A DNA stretch of 11,345 nucleotides from an uncultured Alphaproteobacteria bacterium (lineage in GTDB: Bacteria > Pseudomonadota > Alphaproteobacteria > Rhodobacterales > Rhodobacteraceae): NCBI GenBank assembly GCA_929200295.1, contig CAKMZE010000071.1:1-11345 (forward strand), in the 5' to 3' direction. The position numbers and the translations under genes are program-made. The notes below the pieces were generated by a model. The model did not search any database and was not told the DNA's origin. It saw nothing but the letters and a program-made list of their open reading frames with translations. Position 1 is the stretch's first letter. Every line of letters begins with the position of its first letter. Below are positions 7,529-11,345 of the stretch, one piece after another.

Positions 7529-7567
7529 CACACCTCTAACGCAAGCTGGCGAAAGTTCACATTGCGC

Positions 7568-8344
7568 TTATTTTAAGCGCGGGGGTTTCGTAGGGTCGCT
7601 TCCCGGTGCCACAGGCGCTTGCGGCGCTGTGATCTTTGGCAGATCAAACCGCAAACCAACACGCGCAAACCGCGCGGCAATCGGATCAGCGGCGGCGATA
7701 AACATTACATCAATGATACCCGCATCTATCCCTGAAAAGGTCAGTGCCTCACCCGCTGCATTTGCCAATGCAGACTGGGCATCGGGCAAAGCATCCACAA
7801 AGGCCAAGACATGGCCCTTTGCGCCTGTGTCATAGGTTGCCTCGGCTAAATATGCCGATTGCGCCATACCCGCCGCAAGGGCGAGCTTGCGATCCAAGCC
7901 TTGCACGACAGGCTCTGGTAGGCCTTTTGGGGCTGAAAGTTCGGCCAAGCGACCTTGGGTTTCCTCAGGGGTATGCCCCAGCGTTTGCACCAGCCAATCC
8001 ACACCATCTGCGGGGATCAACATCTCGGACGGTGCGACCTGAAGGTTCACCGCCAAGCCGATATTTTGCCCCGCCAGCATTTGCGCCAAACCGCGCCCTG
8101 ATAGCCCCGCATAGGGCGCAACGCGGCCCACAAATTCAGAGAGCCGCTCTTCGCGATCAAACACCAATACAAAAGGTTGGTCGGTAATTTCAAAAACCTC
8201 AGGGGTGATCTGATCACCCTCTGGCTCACCGCTAAGCAAAATAAAGAGCTCTGTATCCGCCAGACGTTCATAAAACCGCAGGCGCGCGACATCATCCTCT
8301 GGGGCTCCCATCATGGCGGCATGCGCCTGATCCAAATCTGTCAT
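7568..8344 (-). CDS. SseB-family protein
   Basis: This 258-residue soluble protein has the layout of the SseB family. An N-terminal SseB domain (about 1-140) opens with a run like LRFYERLADTELFILL and contains PFVLVFDREERLSEFVG (about 57-73) and LAQMLAGQNIGLAVNL (about 86-101). A C-terminal domain follows and ends in a proline-rich tail. No signal peptide or membrane segment is seen. The family was named after an Escherichia coli gene first linked to serine sensitivity and rhodanese genes; its biochemical function is not established, and in alphaproteobacteria it is a common housekeeping-type gene. Its ATG overlaps the TGA of the preceding glycosylase gene as ATGA (8341-8344), so the two are translationally coupled. 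It ends 83 bp before tauR, and no direct connection with taurine metabolism is evident. Confidence 0.75.
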   Translation of the reverse strand: MTDLDQAHAAMMGAPEDDVARLRFYERLADTELFILLSGEPEGDQITPEVFEITDQPFVLVFDREERLSEFVGRVAPYAGLSGRGLAQMLAGQNIGLAVNLQVAPSEMLIPADGVDWLVQTLGHTPEETQGRLAELSAPKGLPEPVVQGLDRKLALAAGMAQSAYLAEATYDTGAKGHVLAFVDALPDAQSALANAAGEALTFSGIDAGIIDVMFIAAADPIAARFARVGLRFDLPKITAPQAPVAPGSDPTKPPRLK

Positions 8345-8952
8345 TTCAGAACCTCCTGCACCCGCGCGCGCAGCGCTGGTAAAAGCTCTGCATTAAACCA
8401 CGGATGCTTTTTCAACCAGCCCGTATTGCGCCATGACGGATGCGGCAGCGGGAAAAGCGCTGGCGCCGTGTCGCGCCAGCGTGCGACACGCTCCGTCACT
8501 GACATTTTCCCGTTCATATGCCAGGCCTGCGCGTAGCCACCGATGGTCAGGGTCAATGGCACGTCACCGATGCTTTGCATCGCCGCATCCCGCCATGTTT
8601 GCGCGCAGATTTTTGGCGGCGGTAAATCTGAACCTTTTGCATCATACCCCGGAAAGCAAAACGCCATCGGCAAGATCGCAACCCGCGAGCGGTCATAAAA
8701 CACATCCCGCGATATCCCCAGCCAGTCTCGCAAACGATCCCCAGATGGGTCATCAAAGGGCACACCACTTGCATGTACTCGCGCACCCGGCGCCTGCCCC
8801 GCAATCAATAACCGCGCGCCCGGTTGAAACCAAATCACAGGTCTTGGCTGATGCCGCGTCTTTGTTTCCGCGAATTTCGCAGCACATATATTGCAAGTTC
8901 GCATCTCATCCAAAGACTGGCTCATCGGGTCTACATACCTATTCGTCAACAT
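8341..8952 (-). CDS. Uracil-DNA glycosylase family protein, probable [4Fe-4S] type
   Basis: This 203-residue protein has the uracil-DNA glycosylase superfamily signature: the motif 1 region LLIAGQAPGARVHASGVPF (48-66) followed by DDPSGDRLRDWLG, and motif 2 PHPSWRN (170-176) with H171. Four cysteines, C20-x2-C23 and C99-x16-C116, match the iron-sulfur cluster spacing of family 4/5 enzymes. Position 53 is Gln where family 4 and 5 enzymes have Glu (GEGPG or GEAPG), and motif 2 has W174 where HPSP is common, so uracil excision is inferred rather than assured. Homologues with these features are usually annotated only as uracil-DNA glycosylase family. The start is uncertain: ATG at 8952 has no clear ribosome site, and ATG at 8925 gives 194 residues with C20 becoming C11, closer to the usual N-terminal length. 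The gene is divergent from nhaA and overlaps the SseB gene by 4 bp. Confidence 0.8.
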   Translation of the reverse strand: MLTNRYVDPMSQSLDEMRTCNICAAKFAETKTRHQPRPVIWFQPGARLLIAGQAPGARVHASGVPFDDPSGDRLRDWLGISRDVFYDRSRVAILPMAFCFPGYDAKGSDLPPPKICAQTWRDAAMQSIGDVPLTLTIGGYAQAWHMNGKMSVTERVARWRDTAPALFPLPHPSWRNTGWLKKHPWFNAELLPALRARVQEVLK

Positions 8953-8970
8953 CCGCGTGAGGAGATGTTG
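8947..8970. repeat. Inverted repeat overlapping the glycosylase start codon
   Basis: CAACATC (8947-8953) and GATGTTG (8964-8970) are exact reverse complements separated by 10 bases. One arm contains the upstream ATG candidate of the glycosylase gene (8950-8952). It lies in the 74-bp divergent gap with nhaA. It could be an operator serving both genes or chance. Apart from the nhaA ribosome site, no clear promoter elements are visible in this gap. Confidence 0.3.
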
Positions 8971-9026
8971 TCGTCGTGTTAACTTTGCGCTAACCCACTC
9001 AAAGGCTTTTGAGGGGATTCAATTCT

Positions 9027-10310
9027 ATGTACCGCGTCTGGAATTTTCTGACCAACTATTCTTTGCTTCTTATTATTGGGGCAATTATTGCATTGTTTTG
9101 GGCAAACACAAATCCAGATAGCTACCATCATTTTGTTGACTTCGTGATCGCGGACCATGCCTTTATCGGGCATGCGCATTATGATGCGGCAGGTCAGGTG
9201 GAATACCGGACACTCACCCTACATTATTTGATCAATGATGTGCTGATGGCGTTTTTCTTTGCCATCGCAGCAAAAGAAGTATGGGAAGCCATCATCCTCG
9301 AAAATGGATCGCTACGCGGTAAGAAAGCCGCAACCCCCTTGGTCGCCACATTAGGCGGCATGGTTGGCCCGATCTCCGTCTACCTCGGTCTGGCGTATTT
9401 CTTGGGCTCCGAGACCTATGACGCCGTTGCCAAAGGCTGGGCGATCCCAACAGCGACTGACATCGCGTTTTCCTATCTAGTAGGGCGCATCGTGTTTGGT
9501 GCGGGCCACCCTGCGGTGCGTTTCCTTTTGCTCTTGGCGATTGCCGATGATGCGGCTGGGCTTATTATCCTTGCGATCTTTTACCCATCGGGCGAGCTTG
9601 CACCAGAATGGCTGTTGCTTTCTGTCGGTGCTGCGATTGCGGTCTTTTATCTGTTCAACCGCCTGCCGCGGCAAATGGACCGTGGCAATGAATTGCGCCC
9701 GGTTTCAACATGGGTGCGCAAAAAGCTGTCGTTCTGGCCATACCTCATTGCTGGCTGTTTGAGCTGGTACGGGTTTCAAGAGGCTGGCATCCACCCTGCA
9801 TTAGGGCTTTTGCCGATTGTGCCAACGCTGCCCCATGCGGATCGCGCCTTTGGTATTTTCTCTGATGCCGAGAAATATCTCACTGATTTGCTCAATCACA
9901 CCGAACATTTGCTCAAGCATCCGGTTGAAATTGTGCTCTTCTTCTTTGGACTGTTAAATGCCGGGGTCGAGTTTTCATCCATTGGGTCACCTACATGGTT
10001 GGTGCTTGCGGGCTTGCTCATCGGGAAACCATTTGGAGTGCTTCTCTTTGGCTGGTTTGCCGCGCGCGTTATGGGGCTTGGCCTGCCGCAAGGCATGCGT
10101 ATTGTTGATCTTTTTGTGATCGGCTGCGTCGCGGCGATTGGCTTTACCGTCTCGCTCTTTATTGCGGCTGTCGCCTTTGATGGCACCACAATGCTGGGCG
10201 ATGTGCCGGTTCAAGACGCGGCAAAGATGGGTGCGCTGTTTAGCTTTGCAGCAGCAATTGTTTCAATTATTGCGGGCAAACTCACCGGCGTGGAGAAACA
10301 AAACGGCTAA
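9027..10310 (+). CDS. nhaA: NhaA-family Na+/H+ antiporter
   Basis: This 427-residue inner-membrane protein has about eleven to twelve hydrophobic helices and exchanges external protons for internal Na+ (or Li+), controlling internal pH and sodium, as expected of a marine bacterium. The NhaA core is intact: PTATDIAFSYLVGR (141-154, with T144-D145 corresponding to T132-D133 of E. coli NhaA), LLAIADDAAGLIILA (169-183, with D174 and D175 corresponding to the D163/D164 ion-binding pair), and a late helix with IGKPFGVLLFGW carrying the conserved lysine region. FFFAIAAKEVWEAI near residue 84 matches the E78 pH-sensor zone. I chose ATG at 9027, with GAGGGG at 9011-9016 as its ribosome site; an in-frame TTG at 9009 overlaps that site and is unlikely. 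The hydrophilic loop at about residues 41-62 is somewhat extended. The gene is transcribed away from the glycosylase/SseB pair. No partner gene is apparent. Confidence 0.95.
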   Translation: MYRVWNFLTNYSLLLIIGAIIALFWANTNPDSYHHFVDFVIADHAFIGHAHYDAAGQVEYRTLTLHYLINDVLMAFFFAIAAKEVWEAIILENGSLRGKKAATPLVATLGGMVGPISVYLGLAYFLGSETYDAVAKGWAIPTATDIAFSYLVGRIVFGAGHPAVRFLLLLAIADDAAGLIILAIFYPSGELAPEWLLLSVGAAIAVFYLFNRLPRQMDRGNELRPVSTWVRKKLSFWPYLIAGCLSWYGFQEAGIHPALGLLPIVPTLPHADRAFGIFSDAEKYLTDLLNHTEHLLKHPVEIVLFFFGLLNAGVEFSSIGSPTWLVLAGLLIGKPFGVLLFGWFAARVMGLGLPQGMRIVDLFVIGCVAAIGFTVSLFIAAVAFDGTTMLGDVPVQDAAKMGALFSFAAAIVSIIAGKLTGVEKQNG

Positions 10311-10366
10311 AACACGCCACACTCGCGAAATCTTCATCGTGTTTACCATAATTATGCTGTTTTTTT
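10310..10366 (+). terminator. Possible weak terminator after nhaA
   Basis: Directly after the nhaA stop, AAACACG (10310-10316) and CGTGTTT (10338-10344) are complementary with a long 21-base loop. The short palindrome CATAATTATG (10347-10356) follows, and a run of seven T begins at 10360. The elements of an intrinsic terminator are present, but the GC-poor stems and wide loop make it a poor example. Confidence 0.3.
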
Positions 10367-10370
10367 AATC

Positions 10371-10482
10371 TATCCCATGCGAGATGGATAAATGGTAACG
10401 GCCTGTAAGGGCTGTTGGCTTAATGCCGATACTATATGCGGCATCCAAATTAGGTTGACCGGTAAGGTGTTAGGCACTGTGA
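10371..10482 (+). promoter_or_regulatory. Leader region before kpsT with two small hairpins
   Basis: This non-coding stretch between nhaA and kpsT contains TATCC...GGATA (10371-10375 with 10386-10390, extended by AT/AT around a bulged C). It also contains the perfect 6-bp inverted repeat ATGCCG...CGGCAT (10423-10428 with 10439-10444). A short AGG eight bases before the kpsT ATG is the only ribosome-site candidate. I see no convincing -35/-10 pair. The hairpins could be regulator sites or leader RNA structure for the capsule operon. Confidence 0.3.
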
Positions 10483-11136
10483 ATGTTAGAATTTGAAAAT
10501 GTGAGCAAGTCTTATTGGACGGGCAAGCAACGCAAGGTCATTCTTGATCAGGCGTCTTTTCGTGTCGATATTGGGCACTCTTTGGGTATTCTCGCGCCAA
10601 ATGGCACAGGTAAAACAACGCTGATCAATATGATGGCTGGGCTGGAAAAGCCTGATGAGGGGACAATTACCCGCACGTGCCGCATCTCATTCCCGCTTGG
10701 ATTTATGGGGGGGTTGGTCAACCGCCACACCGCCAAGGAAAACACCCGTTATGTTGCACGGCTTTATGGGCTCGACCCCGATTATATTGAGGCGTTTTGC
10801 CGTTGGTTATGCGGCCTCAAGGAATATTTTGATATGCCTGTGGGCACGTATAGTCAGGGTATGCGCGCGCGCTTAAATTTTGCGCTGATGCTGTCACTGG
10901 ATTTTGATATCTACCTCATTGACGAGGGCATGCCACAAACGATGGATACAGATTTCAATGCAAAAGCAGGCGAAATCCTGCGTGAACGGTTGGACAACAC
11001 GACAGTGATCATTGTCTCTCACCAAGCAGAAACCTTGGAACGATTTGCAAAATCGGCCGCTGTTTTGCGTGACGGACACTTTCACATGTTTGACACCTTA
11101 GATGAGGCAAAGCAGCTCTATGACTATCAAGCCTAA
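10483..11136 (+). CDS. kpsT: Capsule polysaccharide ABC exporter, ATP-binding protein (KpsT/CtrD/BexA type)
   Basis: This 217-residue cytoplasmic ATPase belongs to the ABC-2 polysaccharide exporter subfamily and energises transfer of lipid-linked capsule polymer across the inner membrane with the permease KpsM. The Walker A loop is APNGTGKTT (38-46, K44), with Ala in place of the first Gly; a near-identical loop is usual, as I recall, in roseobacter KpsT proteins. The segment SFPLGFMGGLVNRHTAKEN (69-87) fills the Q-loop region, the ABC signature is YSQGM (123-127), Walker B is IYLIDEG (143-149, with D147 and E148), and the switch histidine is H180 in VSHQ. The length is standard for KpsT. It overlaps the next gene by 17 bp, so it is co-translated with a probable KpsE. 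KpsM is not in the window. An O-antigen or teichoic acid exporter ATPase (Wzt/TagH) is less likely, as the C-terminal carbohydrate-binding extension is absent. Confidence 0.9.
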   Translation: MLEFENVSKSYWTGKQRKVILDQASFRVDIGHSLGILAPNGTGKTTLINMMAGLEKPDEGTITRTCRISFPLGFMGGLVNRHTAKENTRYVARLYGLDPDYIEAFCRWLCGLKEYFDMPVGTYSQGMRARLNFALMLSLDFDIYLIDEGMPQTMDTDFNAKAGEILRERLDNTTVIIVSHQAETLERFAKSAAVLRDGHFHMFDTLDEAKQLYDYQA

Positions 11137-11345
11137 AGCCCAAAAGTTTCGCATCGGGACACAAACGCCCGCACAAAGCGCAGCCGCTACGCCGCCACAG
11201 GCTAAGGATGCAGCACAAGCAAATGCTACTGACGCAAATCGGGCCGCCGTTGCACAAGCGATGCAATCATCTGACGCGCCAAAAGCCACTGGTGCAAAAG
11301 AAACCCCCAAAAGCGCACTAAATATCGGCACCACGAATATCGACG
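11120..11345 (+). CDS. Probable capsule export inner-membrane protein, KpsE/CtrB-like (N-terminus only)
   Basis: An ATG at 11120, inside the last codons of kpsT, opens a frame that stays open for 75 codons and leaves the window. It begins MTIKPKAQKFRIG and then becomes a low-complexity stretch rich in Ala, Thr, Pro and Gln, as in the cytoplasmic N-terminal tail of roseobacter KpsE proteins. The membrane helix and coiled coil that define the polysaccharide co-polymerase family would lie beyond the edge and are not seen. A Shine-Dalgarno-like AGG is lacking; GATGAGG about 13 bases upstream (11101-11107) may serve. The call rests on position directly after kpsT with a 17-bp overlap and on the resemblance of the first dozen residues. 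Confidence 0.6.
   Translation, partial: MTIKPKAQKFRIGTQTPAQSAAATPPQAKDAAQANATDANRAAVAQAMQSSDAPKATGAKETPKSALNIGTTNID

Noticed and set aside
8433..8960. 175-codon plus-strand open frame opposite the glycosylase gene
   Set aside because: The minus-strand gene has conserved glycosylase motifs and cysteines over the same bases; the plus-strand product is His/Pro/Ser-rich with no recognisable motif.
9009..9026. TTG at 9009 as the nhaA start
   Set aside because: The TTG sits on the nhaA ribosome site (GAGGGG 9011-9016); ATG at 9027 is correctly placed after it and gives the usual NhaA N-terminus.
10483..11136. Loss of ATPase function in KpsT, since the first Walker A residue is Ala
   Set aside because: The essential GTGKTT core, signature, Walker B and switch histidine are intact, and the same Ala is, as I recall, usual in roseobacter KpsT.
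1..11345. Mobile element, CRISPR array, tRNA or phage genes
   Set aside because: I found no transposase, integrase, long terminal inverted repeats, regularly spaced repeats or tRNA-like cloverleaf; the gene content is consistent with stable chromosomal DNA.

Overview
The window looks like chromosomal DNA from a marine Rhodobacterales (Roseobacter-group) alphaproteobacterium. The clues are the protein families and their order: a MocR-type TauR regulator, sulfoacetaldehyde acetyltransferase (Xsc), a short phosphate acetyltransferase (Pta), TauE/SafE exporters and a SoeA-type sulfite dehydrogenase. A Roseobacter-type KpsT capsule ATPase lies at the far end. This assignment rests on recognition of protein sequence and gene order; no search was run.

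Positions 1-7484 (all minus strand, read right to left) form a C2-sulfonate dissimilation cluster: tauR, then a 189-bp regulatory gap, then xsc, TSUP exporter B, pta, TSUP exporter A and soeA (cut by the window edge). From xsc to soeA the gaps are only 3, 7, 37 and about 11 bp, so these genes are very probably one operon. The inferred chemistry is as follows. Xsc splits sulfoacetaldehyde with phosphate into acetyl phosphate and sulfite. Pta turns acetyl phosphate into acetyl-CoA. The toxic sulfite is either oxidised on the cytoplasmic side of the membrane by SoeABC, with electrons going to quinone, or pumped out by the TSUP carriers. No gene that makes sulfoacetaldehyde (taurine dehydrogenase, taurine-pyruvate aminotransferase, isethionate dehydrogenase) and no taurine uptake system is in view. 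The window therefore holds the shared lower pathway and its regulator only.

Positions 7485-8952 (minus strand) carry an SseB-domain protein and a uracil-DNA-glycosylase-fold protein that overlap by 4 bp (ATGA). They lie upstream of tauR with an 83-bp gap and have no obvious metabolic link to it.

Positions 9027-11345 (plus strand) carry an nhaA Na+/H+ antiporter, a 172-bp AT-rich gap with several small inverted repeats, then kpsT (capsule export ATPase) and the overlapping start of a probable kpsE. This looks like the edge of a capsule polysaccharide export locus.

The most useful observations are: a soeA reading frame with no ATG available before its first iron-sulfur cysteine; two clearly different TSUP carriers interleaved with xsc, pta and soeA; and a pair of CTGG-type direct repeats 23 bp apart upstream of xsc that fits a TauR operator. 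I saw no tRNA, rRNA, CRISPR, insertion sequence or phage gene. I found no convincing wholly new system; the window reads as a variant of a known sulfonate pathway next to housekeeping and capsule genes.
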